DNA from: Mesorhizobium sp.
GTDB lineage: Bacteria; Pseudomonadota; Alphaproteobacteria; Rhizobiales; Rhizobiaceae
NCBI GenBank assembly: GCA_004020545.1
Contig: SAQE01000043.1
Location: 1 to 52,507 of the forward strand
DNA: 52,507 nucleotides
Reading direction: 5' to 3'
Shown: positions 25,705 to 34,934 of the stretch, one piece after another
Position numbering within the stretch: the first letter of the stretch is position 1
Layout of the letters: each line of letters begins with the position of its first letter
Notes under the pieces: model-generated
Databases searched by the model: none
What the model was told of the DNA's origin: nothing
Seen by the model: the letters and a program-made list of their open reading frames with translations, nothing else
Translations under genes and position numbers: made by a program

Positions 25705-26090
25705 GCGGTTGCGACGCAGCAGGGAACAGCTCGGTGGAGAAGCGACCAGCCCGGTCCTGCGGAACCCGCAGTTCGAGCTTGCCGACACGGGTGACAAGGG
25801 TGCGGCCGTAATAGCCAGAGCGATAGCCGAGCCGCTCCGGCGTTCGCTCGCTCTTCGAAGCACCCAGCGCCTCGTCCATCTCGGCCTCGAGCACCTCCTG
25901 CATCACCGCGCGGATCACCTCGTGCAATCCATCCGGGTTCGAAAGCAGAATGTCTTTGACGGCGGCTATGGCGGATTTATCTTCAGTCTTGGTCATGGTG
26001 GCGTTCCTTCGCGGGAAGCGGTGACGTGAACAATCAGCCTGCCATGACCGCCCTCTCGCAGCGAATTTGCAGAACTCTCAGCACACTACC
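25705..26090 (-). mobile_element. truncated IS256-family element (transposase N-terminus and one end)
   Basis: The minus-strand frame from 25996 encodes the first about 91 residues of a Mutator/IS256 transposase (SAIAAVKDILLSNPDGLHEV, EVLEAEMDEALGASKSER, GYRSGYYGR, GKLELRVPQDRAGRFSTELF). Similarity stops near 25726 and the DDE domain is missing. The outer end appears to lie at about 26090, where GCACACTACC closes a terminal-repeat-like sequence. The break abuts the last cluster gene, marking a rearrangement boundary at the end of the toxin-like cluster. Confidence 0.8.
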
Positions 26091-26357
26091 AATTCAAGAG
26101 CCGACAGTCGGGTTGGTGGTGGCATTGTCACGATCCGTCTCGAAGCGGCCATTCGCATAGGTTCAGAGCTCGAAAATACGATGTGGTCGATGTCCCAATT
26201 CGCAGACTTTGAGCTCCCGTAGCAGCCGCCTGCTACCAGCTGGACACTTTTTTGTGCTAGCCAACGAACGAATGGCGAACCTCACCGAGGTCGTGTAGGG
26301 TTAGGAAAAGGAAGACGCGACCCGGCACGAAGCGGCGGGGTGAATCTGGGAGGATTC

Positions 26358-26831
26358 ATGGTCGAAATCATCTCAAAGCGGGAAGGCCCGCGGCGTGAGG
26401 ATGTTCAGGTCAAGCGACTGATCGAACAGAACCGCTCGACGATTGTGCGCCTTGCGGACCAGATCAGCGGCGGCAACTATTCGGCGTCCAGGAAACCGCG
26501 CCAGAAACCGGAGGCCGAAGGACTGATCATCCATGTTGGCGGCGGCTCGCCGGTCGCCGCCGAGGCAGCCCCATCCATCCGTGTCACCATCAATGGCCGG
26601 GTGGTCTCTGTGGACCAAAATACAGGCCGCCAACTCCACCATATCGGCGATATCCGGAACCGGGGCGGCGCTCACGTCTTTGTCCTGGCAACAAAACAGA
26701 ATGGCTTCTTTTCGCCGGTCGATGAAACCGTCGCACAGGCGCTCGCCGGCCTGGACGGATCCCGGCTCGCAGCTACCTACACCGAAGAACAGCTTGCCGC
26801 CGACATCGGAGTGAGACTCGGCATCGCCTAG
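26358..26831 (+). CDS. hypothetical cytoplasmic protein
   Basis: This 157-residue protein starts at ATG 26358, which is preceded by GGGAGGA at a good distance. The N-terminal half is basic and helical (EDVQVKRLIEQNRSTIVRLA). The C-terminal half contains beta-like segments (IRVTINGRVVSVD, GAHVFVLATKQNGFF) and a final helix. There is no signal peptide or membrane segment. It lies about 100 bases ahead of the sigma-54 activator on the same strand and could share its transcript. No family is recognised. Confidence 0.65.
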   Translation: MVEIISKREGPRREDVQVKRLIEQNRSTIVRLADQISGGNYSASRKPRQKPEAEGLIIHVGGGSPVAAEAAPSIRVTINGRVVSVDQNTGRQLHHIGDIRNRGGAHVFVLATKQNGFFSPVDETVAQALAGLDGSRLAATYTEEQLAADIGVRLGIA

Positions 26832-26910
26832 CACATCTTGCCAACGACCGTACCGGGCGCGCTCAACTCGCGAACTGCAGCCCGACAGCATACAGAAATA
26901 CCGTGCCCCC

Positions 26911-26934
26911 AAAGGTTCTGTGATGGCTGAATGA
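26911..26934 (+). promoter_or_regulatory. three-codon upstream ORF overlapping the activator start
   Basis: An AAAGG purine run at 26911-26915 precedes ATG GCT GAA TGA at 26923-26934. The TGA overlaps the ATG at 26931. The activator start itself has no separate Shine-Dalgarno sequence, so translation may be by re-initiation. Alternatively the real start lies further in, for example ATG 26958. Confidence 0.3.
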
Positions 26935-28997
26935 AACGCGGGATCGATACCAACCAGATGAAGACCGGTGCTCTTCCGGCGCGCGCGCCGATGGCCGCCG
27001 GACAGCTGGTATTGGATACCGTCGACTATGACGAGCGCGCCACCATGCGCGCTTGGGAAACCTTTCTATCCGACGCGCCGAAATGCGCGCGCGATCCCGT
27101 CCAGGTCCGCTCGCTGATCCACGAATCCTGGTACCGCAGTGCCACTGGCGGGATCAATGCGCAGGGCGTCGAGGCACCCCTCAACAGCAATCGCGACGAG
27201 ATCGAGTATCTGACCCGCGCCAACGCCGAGCTGCTTTCGGCGGCGCGGCGGCCTTTCGCCTCTCTTGGCCCGCTGCTGGAAGGGACGGGGGCGATGCTGG
27301 TGCTCGCCGACAGCGACGGCGTCCTGATCGAAGCCATCGGCGACAAGAAGACCCTGCATGATGGGATGGACATTCATCTCGCCATCGGCGGCAAATGGAA
27401 TGAGGGCGCTGTTGGGACCAACGGCATCGGCACGGCGCTCTGGACCGGAGAACCGATCTTCGTCCACGCGGCCGAGCATTTCTGCGCTGGCATCAAAGGC
27501 TGGACCTGCGCCGGCGCGCCGATCCGCGACCCGTTGGATGGAAAGATCATCGGCGTCGTTGATCTGTCAGGCTATTCGCCGATCTTCCGCCCCCACAACA
27601 CGGCGCTTGTCGCCGCCACTGCCAGGCAGATTGAAAAGGCGCTGGCAGAGCAGCAGCAGGAACAGCGCACCCGCCTGCTCGAAGCCTTCATTTCCTCGGC
27701 ACCCGGCTACCGCGGGAAAGACGGCTTGGTGATCGTCGATCACCGTGGCCGAGCGATCTTCTGCAACAATGTGCCCAATGGCGAGACCACCGAGATGACG
27801 GACGGCCCGATGGAGCCGGGTCGCGGTCGTTGGCTCATGAACCTGCCGGCATCGGGCTCGGACAGCGATCTCGCCAAGGCACTGCCGGCGCATTTGCGGT
27901 CCTGCCACATCACGCCACTGAAGCTGGACGGCAACCTCAGCGGCGCGGCTCTGGTGTTTCCGGCCGCGCCGGTCGTTTCGGGTGTAGCGGTGATCAACCG
28001 GGAGGCGGACAGACAGTTGCAGGCAGCGACGTCGATGATCGTCGGCGAAAGCGAAAAGCTGCTGGCCGCCATCGATGTCGCCTGCCGCGTGGCTCGGTCG
28101 AGTGGCGTGACATCGCTGTTGATAGAAGGCGAAACCGGCGTCGGCAAGGAGCTGTTTGCGCGGCTTGTCCATGCCGGCAGCCGGCGCACGGACAATGACC
28201 CGTTCATCGCCATGAATTGCGGCGCCATCACCAAGGAGCTGTTCGGGAGCGAGCTGTTCGGCCACGTGGCTGGCGCTTTTACCGGCGCCTCGCGCGAAGG
28301 CAAGGCGGGCGTTTTCGAGCAGGCCAATGGCGGCGTGCTCAGCCTCGACGAAATCGGCGAAATGCCGCTCGAGATCCAGCCGTTCCTGCTGCGCGTGCTG
28401 GAAGAGCGTGTCGTCCACCGCATCGGCGACAGCAGGGGACGGCCGGTGGACGTCCGCCTGGTCGCCTCGACCAATCGCGATCTCAAGCAGGAAGTCGCGG
28501 CCGGGCGCTTCCGCAGCGACCTCTACTACCGCATCGGCGCCGTCTCGATCCGCGTCCCCGCCCTGCGCGAACGTGGCGAGGACGTGCTGTTGCTGGTCCA
28601 GCATTTCAATCGCCAGATTGCTGCCAAGGCCGGCAGCAATCCGCTGGAATTTTCAAGCGACGCGCTCGACGCGCTGCTTGCCTATCGCTGGCCGGGCAAT
28701 GTGCGCGAGCTAAAAAACCTGATGGAGCGCCTGCATATCCTGGCGCGCGACTGCACCATCGATCTCCAGGATCTCCCATGGGAAATCACTATGGGCTATC
28801 GCAACGACAACGATCATCCCGCGGCCATGCTAGAGGCGCCGGTGTGCACATTCGAAGATGCCGAGCGCCAGGCGATCCGGAATGCGCTTGCCGCTGAGGG
28901 CGGAAATCTCAGCAAGGTCGCCCTCAGGCTTGGCATTTCGCGGCCAACGCTGTACCGCAAACTTGGGCAGTACGGCATCCGACGCGGGTTCGTCTGA
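26931..28997 (+). CDS. sigma-54-dependent activator, AcoR/MimR type
   Basis: This 688-residue protein has an N-terminal sensory region with a GAF domain (about 90-230; GAMLVLADSDGVLIEAIGD, NGIGTALWTGEP) and a further sensory segment (about 255-350). An AAA+ domain follows (about 370-590), with Walker A GETGVGKE near residue 400, the sigma-54-binding GAFTGA loop near 449 and Walker B LSLDEIGEM. A Fis-type helix-turn-helix closes the chain (about 655-685; LRLGISRPTLYRKL). This matches AcoR and MimR, activators of acetoin and propane/acetone monooxygenase operons. It converges on the monooxygenase operon, from which a shared hairpin separates it, and it very likely acts at the -24/-12 promoter before prmA. 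The inducer is unknown. The start codon is uncertain. Confidence 0.9.
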   Translation: MKRGIDTNQMKTGALPARAPMAAGQLVLDTVDYDERATMRAWETFLSDAPKCARDPVQVRSLIHESWYRSATGGINAQGVEAPLNSNRDEIEYLTRANAELLSAARRPFASLGPLLEGTGAMLVLADSDGVLIEAIGDKKTLHDGMDIHLAIGGKWNEGAVGTNGIGTALWTGEPIFVHAAEHFCAGIKGWTCAGAPIRDPLDGKIIGVVDLSGYSPIFRPHNTALVAATARQIEKALAEQQQEQRTRLLEAFISSAPGYRGKDGLVIVDHRGRAIFCNNVPNGETTEMTDGPMEPGRGRWLMNLPASGSDSDLAKALPAHLRSCHITPLKLDGNLSGAALVFPAAPVVSGVAVINREADRQLQAATSMIVGESEKLLAAIDVACRVARSSGVTSLLIEGETGVGKELFARLVHAGSRRTDNDPFIAMNCGAITKELFGSELFGHVAGAFTGASREGKAGVFEQANGGVLSLDEIGEMPLEIQPFLLRVLEERVVHRIGDSRGRPVDVRLVASTNRDLKQEVAAGRFRSDLYYRIGAVSIRVPALRERGEDVLLLVQHFNRQIAAKAGSNPLEFSSDALDALLAYRWPGNVRELKNLMERLHILARDCTIDLQDLPWEITMGYRNDNDHPAAMLEAPVCTFEDAERQAIRNALAAEGGNLSKVALRLGISRPTLYRKLGQYGIRRGFV

Positions 28998-29007
28998 GCA
29001 GCAGCAA

Positions 29008-29037
29008 AAAACCCATGGCATTCGCGCCACGGGTTTT
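29008..29037. terminator. bidirectional intrinsic terminator
   Basis: A 12-base stem with one G:T-type mismatch (AAAACCCATGGC against GCCACGGGTTTT) around a 6-base loop lies 10 bases after the activator stop and 40 bases after the aquaporin stop. A-runs on the left and T-runs on the right give U-tracts in both directions. Confidence 0.75.
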
Positions 29038-29077
29038 GAGGAATTCGGCCAGCAAGGAGCAGTGGATCGGCCGCCGA

Positions 29078-29767
29078 TCAGGCGGGCTGCGGCACCTGTT
29101 CGCCGGAGCCGATCACGCCGACGCGTAGCGCCAGTCCGGCTGCGGTGGCGCCAAGACAAGGCGCCACGATATACAGCCAGAGCTGTGAGAGTGCTGTTCC
29201 ACCGGCGAACAGGGCGGGTCCGAGCGAGCGTGCCGGATTGACCGAGGATCCGGACACGGCAATGCCGGCAAGGTGGATCATGACCAGCGTGAGCCCGATC
29301 GCCAGGCCAGCAAGAGGCCCCGCGCCGCCTTCGGCGGTCGCACGAAGGATGACGACCAGAAACAGGAATGTGGCGACGGTTTCGAACAGGAACGCCGAGG
29401 TCACTGAATAGGCCGACCAGCCGTTCTGGGCGAAACCGTTCGCAGCGACGTCGTAGCCGCCGCCCTTCCCTTCCACGATCACGTAGAGGACCGCCGATGC
29501 GACGATCGCCCCCACGCATTGCGCGACGACATAGCCGATCAGATCGCCCGATTTCATCCGACCGGAAACAAAGACGCCCAGGCTCACTGCCGGATTGAGA
29601 TGCGCGCCTGAAATCGGCCCGATCGAATAGGCCATCGCAATCACCGACAGGCCGAAGGCCATTGCGACGCCGAGCAGTCCGACCTCGGAACGCATGAACA
29701 GAACCGTCGCGCAGCCGAAGAAAACCAGCGCGAAGGTTCCTATGAATTCACAGATGTATTTGTTCAT
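29078..29767 (-). CDS. aqpZ: aquaporin (MIP family, AqpZ-like)
   Basis: This 229-residue inner-membrane channel has six predicted helices and both NPA boxes (GAHLNPAVS and SVNPARS). The selectivity filter resembles water-selective AqpZ: F in the MAFGLSV helix, H in MIHLAG, and R after the second NPA, with serine where E. coli AqpZ has threonine. The start at ATG 29767 has AGAGGAAAAA before it. It is the last gene of the monooxygenase operon, 92 bases behind the alcohol dehydrogenase, and is followed by a bidirectional terminator. Transport of water or small alcohols is plausible. A link to propanol or acetone handling is only suggested by position. Confidence 0.88.
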   Translation of the reverse strand: MNKYICEFIGTFALVFFGCATVLFMRSEVGLLGVAMAFGLSVIAMAYSIGPISGAHLNPAVSLGVFVSGRMKSGDLIGYVVAQCVGAIVASAVLYVIVEGKGGGYDVAANGFAQNGWSAYSVTSAFLFETVATFLFLVVILRATAEGGAGPLAGLAIGLTLVMIHLAGIAVSGSSVNPARSLGPALFAGGTALSQLWLYIVAPCLGATAAGLALRVGVIGSGEQVPQPA

Positions 29768-29859
29768 TTTTCCTCTCCAGATTTGTGACACTGTGGACCG
29801 GAGACCGCAGCTTTTGCGCACGGCATTCGGCCCAGAATTTTTCAGGGATCCCGGGATTT

Positions 29860-30903
29860 TCAGGGAACGATGACGCCGCGGCCGGTGAACCGCCGGTTCT
29901 TGAAGTCATCGAGCGCGGTGTTGATGCTGGCGAGATTGTACTCGGTGTAATGCATCTTTACCTTGCCGTCGGCATTCAGCTCCATCAGCTCGACAAGCTC
30001 GGTGAAATTGCCGACCAGGCTGCCGCCGATGTTGATCTCCTCGATGACCAGGTGTGCGGTCGGCACATTGACGGTGCCGCCGTAGCCGACCACGAACAAT
30101 TGACCGCCCTTGCGCACCATTTTCCAGCAAATGTTCTCGACGCCGAGCTCGCCGACGAAATCGACGACCACATGGGCGCCGCCGCCGGTGATCGCCTTTA
30201 CCTCCTCGACGACGTTCGGCCCGCCATCGAGCACGAAGTCGGCGCCGAGATCCTTGGCCAGCACGCGCGCCGCCGGCTCGCGATCGACAGCGATGATCCG
30301 GCAACCTGAAATCGCATGCAGCGATTGCAGCGCGATGTGACCTAGCCCGCCGATGCCGAGCAGGACGCAATAGCTTCCGGGCCGCAGAAGCTTCGCTGCC
30401 CGTTTGGCTGCCCGGTAGGCGGTGATGCCGGCATCGGCCAGCGGCGCCACTTCGATTGGCGTGACATTGGCGTTCAGCTTGATCAGTGAGCGTTCACTGG
30501 TGATGAAGTATTCGGCAAAGCCGCCATTCATGCCCAGGCCCGGGAACTGTCCGTTGTCGCAGTACATGTCCTCGCCGTGGCGGCAGTTGAGGCAGATGCC
30601 GCATGAGCGGAACGGATGGCAGATCACGGCATCTCCGCGTTTGACCGAGCGGACGCCGCTGCCGACCTCCTCGACCCAGCCGGCATTCTCGTGACCCATG
30701 ATGTAGGGCAAAAGCGTGCCGTCGGGGTCCATGGTCGGTTTCCATACCCCTTCGATGATGTGGAGGTCGGTGCGGCACAGTCCGGCTGCGCCGACCCGCA
30801 CGATCACCTCATCCGGGGCTGTGATCGTCGGCGCAGACACCTCCTCGATCTTGAGCTTCACGTTCATTTTCGGGTCGTATTCGTAGAGTCTGGCGGCTTT
30901 CAT
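29860..30903 (-). CDS. zinc-dependent NAD(P) alcohol dehydrogenase
   Basis: This 347-residue medium-chain dehydrogenase/reductase has the catalytic zinc ligands C43 (GLCRTDLH), H71-E72 (MGHENAG) and D157 (PLADAG), the Asp version seen in Rhodococcus ADH-A-type secondary-alcohol dehydrogenases. Structural zinc cysteines are C101, C104, C107 and C115. The Rossmann motif is GIGGLGH near residue 183. In propane monooxygenase operons an alcohol dehydrogenase of this type oxidises the 2-propanol (or another alcohol) made by the oxygenase. The gene follows groEL by 39 bases on the same strand. Real substrate range is not visible from sequence. Confidence 0.9.
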   Translation of the reverse strand: MKAARLYEYDPKMNVKLKIEEVSAPTITAPDEVIVRVGAAGLCRTDLHIIEGVWKPTMDPDGTLLPYIMGHENAGWVEEVGSGVRSVKRGDAVICHPFRSCGICLNCRHGEDMYCDNGQFPGLGMNGGFAEYFITSERSLIKLNANVTPIEVAPLADAGITAYRAAKRAAKLLRPGSYCVLLGIGGLGHIALQSLHAISGCRIIAVDREPAARVLAKDLGADFVLDGGPNVVEEVKAITGGGAHVVVDFVGELGVENICWKMVRKGGQLFVVGYGGTVNVPTAHLVIEEINIGGSLVGNFTELVELMELNADGKVKMHYTEYNLASINTALDDFKNRRFTGRGVIVP

Positions 30904-30942
30904 CGTCGGGTCCTTTCAAGATCGTTTTGGTGGTATCTCGCC

Positions 30943-32574
30943 TCAGGCGCGGCCAAGCTTTTCAGAGCCGCCGCCACGAGCCGGGCCGGCAGTCGGGTCC
31001 TCGTCCTCGGCGAGATCGCCGATCAGTGTTTCTGTGGTCAGGATCAGCGTCGCCACCGAGGCGGCGTTGGCAAGCGCGGTATAGGTGACGCGCACGGGGT
31101 CGATGATCCCTGCTTCGAACATGTTCTGGTAGCTGCCGGCGGACGCGTTGTAGCCGTAGCCGCCATTGACGCGGGTGACCTCGGCCACGACCGTTTCGGG
31201 ATCGGCGCCGGCATTGGCCGCGATACGCCACAGCGGGCGCGACAAGACCGAGCGCACCAGGCGCACGCCTTCGGCGATGTCGCCCTCCACCTCGGACACT
31301 ACCTTGTCGAGCAAGGGCGCGATCTGGGCCAGCGCCGAACCGCCGCCTGCGACCACCCCCTCCTCGGACGCGGCGCGCACGGCATTCAGCGAATCCTCGA
31401 TCAGCTGGATGGTCCGCTTCTGCTCGACAGGCGTGACGCCGCCGGCGTAGAGGATCGCGGTGCCGCCGGAGAGCTTGGCCAGGCGCTCGCGCAGCTTGTC
31501 CTGCTCGATGTTCGGCGGCGCGGCTTCATACTGCCGCTGCACCTGGGCACGTCGCGAGGCGATCGCGTCATGGTCGCCTCCGCCGCGAATGATCGAGGTA
31601 TAAGACGAGCTGGTCCTCACCCGGTCGGCCGTCCCGAGATCCTCGAGCGTAATGTCCTCCAGCCGGCCGCCGAGATCGCGCGCGATCACCCTGCCGCCGG
31701 TGATGATCGCCAGGTCCTCCATCATCGCCTTGCGCCAATGGCCATATTCCGGCGGATGGACGACGAGGTATTTTCCGGGTCCCTGCTTGCCGAGCAGCGT
31801 CACCACGACTTCCGGCGACACCTCCTCGGACACGATCAGCAGCGGCCGCCCGGCCTCGTCGGCGATGCGACGCACGGCCTCGAGCGCCTTGGGCTCCTTG
31901 ATCTTGAGGTCGGTCATCAGGATGAAGGGCCGTTCGAGCACGGCCTCCATCTTCTCCTGGTCGGTGACCATATGGTGCGAAAGGTAGCCGCGATCGAAGG
32001 ACATGCCCTCGACCACGTCGAGCGTGGTCTCGGTGGTCACGCTGAAGTCGGTGGTGATGACGCCTTCAGCACCGACGCGCTCATGCGCTTCGGCTACCAG
32101 CGCGCCTAGCCTGGCGTCGGTCGCGGCGATGTTGGCGACCGAAGCCAGGATGCCGTTGCCCTTGGCGGGCTTTGCCGAACCCTTGAGGGCGGCCACCACC
32201 GCTGCCACTGCAAGGTCGATGCCCTTGCAGAGATCGACCGATTTGGCACCGCGCTCATTCGCCTCGATGCCGCCCTGGATCAGCGCGTTGGCGAGCACGA
32301 TGGCGGTCGTGGTGCCGTCGCCGGCGACCTCGTTGGTCTGCATCGACACTTCGCGGACGACCTGCGCGCCCATGTTTTCGAAACGGTCATGCAGTTCGAT
32401 CTCGGAGGCGATGCTGACGCCGTCGCGCGTCACCATCGGCGTACCGATCGGCCGGTCGATCATGGCATTCATGCCTTTGGGGCCGAGCGTCGGCTCAACG
32501 GCCGCCGCCAGCCTGAAGACACCGCGGGCAAGGGCCCGGCGGGCCTCGGAATTGTGAAGCATTATTTTGGGCAT
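30943..32574 (-). CDS. groEL: GroEL-type chaperonin paralogue of the monooxygenase operon
   Basis: This 543-residue chaperonin 60 has the ATP-binding sequences (EPTLGPKGMNAMID, TRDGVSIASEIEL, AGDGTTTA) and the GGGSALAQIAP segment. It differs from housekeeping GroEL: the C-terminus has no GGM tail, but an acidic end and GPARGGGSEK, and no groES is adjacent. Di-iron monooxygenase operons of the prm/mim type carry such a dedicated chaperonin, and in Mycobacterium MimG is needed for productive folding of the large hydroxylase subunit. A GGAGGAG Shine-Dalgarno sequence precedes the start. The same role is likely here. Confidence 0.93.
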   Translation of the reverse strand: MPKIMLHNSEARRALARGVFRLAAAVEPTLGPKGMNAMIDRPIGTPMVTRDGVSIASEIELHDRFENMGAQVVREVSMQTNEVAGDGTTTAIVLANALIQGGIEANERGAKSVDLCKGIDLAVAAVVAALKGSAKPAKGNGILASVANIAATDARLGALVAEAHERVGAEGVITTDFSVTTETTLDVVEGMSFDRGYLSHHMVTDQEKMEAVLERPFILMTDLKIKEPKALEAVRRIADEAGRPLLIVSEEVSPEVVVTLLGKQGPGKYLVVHPPEYGHWRKAMMEDLAIITGGRVIARDLGGRLEDITLEDLGTADRVRTSSSYTSIIRGGGDHDAIASRRAQVQRQYEAAPPNIEQDKLRERLAKLSGGTAILYAGGVTPVEQKRTIQLIEDSLNAVRAASEEGVVAGGGSALAQIAPLLDKVVSEVEGDIAEGVRLVRSVLSRPLWRIAANAGADPETVVAEVTRVNGGYGYNASAGSYQNMFEAGIIDPVRVTYTALANAASVATLILTTETLIGDLAEDEDPTAGPARGGGSEKLGRA

Positions 32575-32649
32575 GGCTCCTCCTTCCGCCTTACGGGCGG
32601 CTTGTTGGTTGGGGGCCTCGTGCGGGGAGGCCGTTGCTTTCGAAGTTGC

Positions 32650-33447
32650 TTAGACGGCCGGCGCGCTTCGCGCCGGCACGCGGTCCATGATGAAGTCGAC
32701 CAGCGTCGGCTCGCCGTCGACCACATCGAGTTCCTTGTACCTCGTCTGCTTCAGCCCGCGGCACAGCGCGCCGTTGAACTCCATGTTGACGCGCACGCCG
32801 CGCAACTCGGCGAGATGGGCACTGAGCGCAGCAGGTGGAATTCGCTGCCCCTCCCAGGTCACGAAGACGGGATCGTCCGTATGGCGGTCGGGAAACCGCT
32901 CAAGCAGAGCCGCGCGATATCGCGGCTTTCGCGTTGCCGCCTCATCCGGCTCGAACCGGGCGATGTCATATGCCGCCAGGTCCATGCCGAGAATTTCCTG
33001 GTCCGTAAGACCATGGCTGCGCAGACGGAGCAGCACGGCTTCCTGCCGTCGCTTGAACGCCTTGATCCGGAACGTCTCCCGCAACTCCTCCAGATCAAGA
33101 TCCCCGGCGAGCTCGCCAAAGATTTCGCCGAACGTCTTGCCGGCTGCGATGCCGCGATTGACCTCGTCGGCGAACATATGGTCGTGCAGCCGGACCCGAT
33201 AGGCCGGCGACCAGGAAAGAACGTCGAGAGCGCAGCGTACGCCGTCCAGCATCAGGAAGGCGAAATTAGGCGAGCACCAGTAGGTCGGCAGACGGAAATC
33301 TACCTCCACGCTGCCGTCGTCCATCACCGCAGCGCGCTCGACAAAGCCCATCTCGGTGATCGGTTCGTCGAGTTCGGGGTCGTTGACCTCACCAAGGCGC
33401 CGCCAGAGCTCCTTCTCGCGGCTGTCGGAAATACCGGCGGTTGCCAT
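32650..33447 (-). CDS. DUF59/MIP18-family protein, putative monooxygenase maturation factor
   Basis: This 265-residue protein has an N-terminal part (about 10-95) matching the MIP18/PaaD-like DUF59 fold used in metal-cluster assembly (LGEVNDPELDEPITEMGFVE, then DFRLPTYWCSPNFAFLM with a conserved Cys). The remaining about 170 residues form a family-specific extension with no recognised domain. The start lies 5 bases after the amidohydrolase stop, with GGAG in the overlap region. Similar proteins sit between the amidohydrolase and GroEL genes in prm operons. A role in iron delivery or di-iron centre assembly is inferred. Confidence 0.8.
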   Translation of the reverse strand: MATAGISDSREKELWRRLGEVNDPELDEPITEMGFVERAAVMDDGSVEVDFRLPTYWCSPNFAFLMLDGVRCALDVLSWSPAYRVRLHDHMFADEVNRGIAAGKTFGEIFGELAGDLDLEELRETFRIKAFKRRQEAVLLRLRSHGLTDQEILGMDLAAYDIARFEPDEAATRKPRYRAALLERFPDRHTDDPVFVTWEGQRIPPAALSAHLAELRGVRVNMEFNGALCRGLKQTRYKELDVVDGEPTLVDFIMDRVPARSAPAV

Positions 33448-33452
33448 GGCCC

Positions 33453-34475
33453 CTACTCCGCCGCGATGCTGAAGGGCGAGCTTGCGAGCGCGCTCTTCTT
33501 CGCTTCGATGTCGATGTTGTAGAGGCGCGCGGCATTGAGGCCGAGGATCTTCTCCTTGATCTCCGGCGTGAGATCGACGCCTCGCTCCTTCTTGATGTCT
33601 TCCGGCAGTTCGAAGGCCCAGAGGCGTTCGACCAGCCAGCGCGGCGTCCAGATCGCGTAGTCGGAGCCAAACAGAATCTTCTCCGGACCGATCCAGAACA
33701 GCAGCTCGGCAATGACCTCGGCGAAATAGCGGGGGCGCGAGTGGATGAAGGGAAGCGCCACGGCCAGGCCGCCATAGACATTGGTCTCCTGCGTCGCGAT
33801 CCAGCAGAAATCATCGAGGCGCGGCAGGCCGCAATGCTCGACGATCCAGTTGAGGCCCTGGAAATCCGTCGCCGCATGGTCGACGTCATGCACGTCGAAG
33901 GCATCCTTGCTGAGCGGGATGATGGTGGGGCCCTTGTGGACGTGAATGTTCCTGATGCCGAGCCTGTCGCAGAGCTCGAAGCACTTGTAGGCATCGGGGT
34001 CGGTGAGCTTCCAGCCTTTGGAGGCGCCGTTCCACTCGGCCGTGTACATCTTCACGCCCTTGATGTCGTAGGTCTCCTTCATGAAGTGGATGTATTCCAG
34101 CGCCTTCTCGCCATCGCGCGGATCGAAGGCGCCGTTGACGATGAAGCGCTCGGGGTATCGTTTGGCGACCTCGGCGTTGCGCTCGATCGTGTTGAAGCCG
34201 TTCTTGTAGAAATCCTTCAGGTAGGTGGACTGGACGATCGCCACGTCATCGGGTCCATCGATGAACAGATCGCGATAGAGATCGTCGGCGCTGTATTTCT
34301 CGAATTTGCCCTTCTCCCACAGTTGCTCCTTCGGGCTCAGTCCTGTGTGATAGGCGTAGAAGCAGTCGATGAACTGCTTGCCATGGATGTTCTTCTGGTT
34401 CTCCGGGCTGCCGTCCCAGAAGTGGGTGTGGCCATCGACCACGAAGATGTCCTTGCCTTCGGGTGTCCTGTACAT
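33453..34475 (-). CDS. amidohydrolase-family (TIM-barrel) protein of the monooxygenase operon
   Basis: This 340-residue metal-dependent hydrolase of the amidohydrolase-2 type has the first metal motif DGHTHFWD near residue 15, then VNGAFDPRDG, a later IHVHKG strand, WIVEHCG, and the last-strand Asp in KILFGSDYAIW. Start ATG 34475 follows GGAGG by 6 bases. Homologues recur in propane/acetone monooxygenase operons between prmD and groEL. Their reaction there is not established, and both decarboxylase-like and structural roles are possible. Overlap with the next gene's ribosome site suggests coupled translation. Confidence 0.85.
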   Translation of the reverse strand: MYRTPEGKDIFVVDGHTHFWDGSPENQKNIHGKQFIDCFYAYHTGLSPKEQLWEKGKFEKYSADDLYRDLFIDGPDDVAIVQSTYLKDFYKNGFNTIERNAEVAKRYPERFIVNGAFDPRDGEKALEYIHFMKETYDIKGVKMYTAEWNGASKGWKLTDPDAYKCFELCDRLGIRNIHVHKGPTIIPLSKDAFDVHDVDHAATDFQGLNWIVEHCGLPRLDDFCWIATQETNVYGGLAVALPFIHSRPRYFAEVIAELLFWIGPEKILFGSDYAIWTPRWLVERLWAFELPEDIKKERGVDLTPEIKEKILGLNAARLYNIDIEAKKSALASSPFSIAAE

Positions 34476-34549
34476 TCTTGCCTCCGCAATCGTTGGGTTG
34501 ACGGACCGGCGCGCCACGTCCAGGCAGCGCGCCGGGGGCTTGGGCTTGC

Positions 34550-34918
34550 TCAGATGTATTCGAAGACCTCGTCCATGTTCCCGAACAGGATCACGGTGTT
34601 GTCGTCGACGCGCACCATGCGGCCGTAGTGGGTGGAGGTGTTGACCTCGAAGATCTCCGCGGTCATCTCGCGGCCGAGATATTCGCTGATCTCGTCCATC
34701 TTGAAGATCAGCTTGCCGTTGCCGTCGATGCGGATCATCGCCGGCTGATAGGTAACGATGACGCCCGGCTTCTTGCCCATGAATTCGGCGATGGCGCGTG
34801 CCTCGACCGAGTCGTTCATGGTGACACCGCACTGGTGCGAGATCGTCTGCTCGAAAGTGATGTCCTTCATCGACTTGAAGATGTTGGACTGCGAGGCGTC
34901 GCGTGCTGCTACTGACAT
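34550..34918 (-). CDS. prmD: monooxygenase coupling (effector) protein
   Basis: This 122-residue protein is the MmoB/DmpM-type regulatory component of soluble di-iron monooxygenases. It has no cofactor and docks on the hydroxylase to control oxygen activation. Typical features are the short mixed alpha/beta fold with the DSVEARAIAEFMGKKPG helix-turn and PAMIRIDGNGKLIF strands. ATG 34918 with GGGAGAGAAG upstream gives the usual size of the family. It lies 16 bases behind prmC. Confidence 0.88.
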   Translation of the reverse strand: MSVAARDASQSNIFKSMKDITFEQTISHQCGVTMNDSVEARAIAEFMGKKPGVIVTYQPAMIRIDGNGKLIFKMDEISEYLGREMTAEIFEVNTSTHYGRMVRVDDNTVILFGNMDEVFEYI

Positions 34919-34934
34919 GATCTTCTCTCCCTGT

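Noticed and set aside
30616-32109. 497-codon plus-strand frame antisense to adh and groEL
   Set aside because: It is the reverse-frame shadow of two clearly conserved genes.
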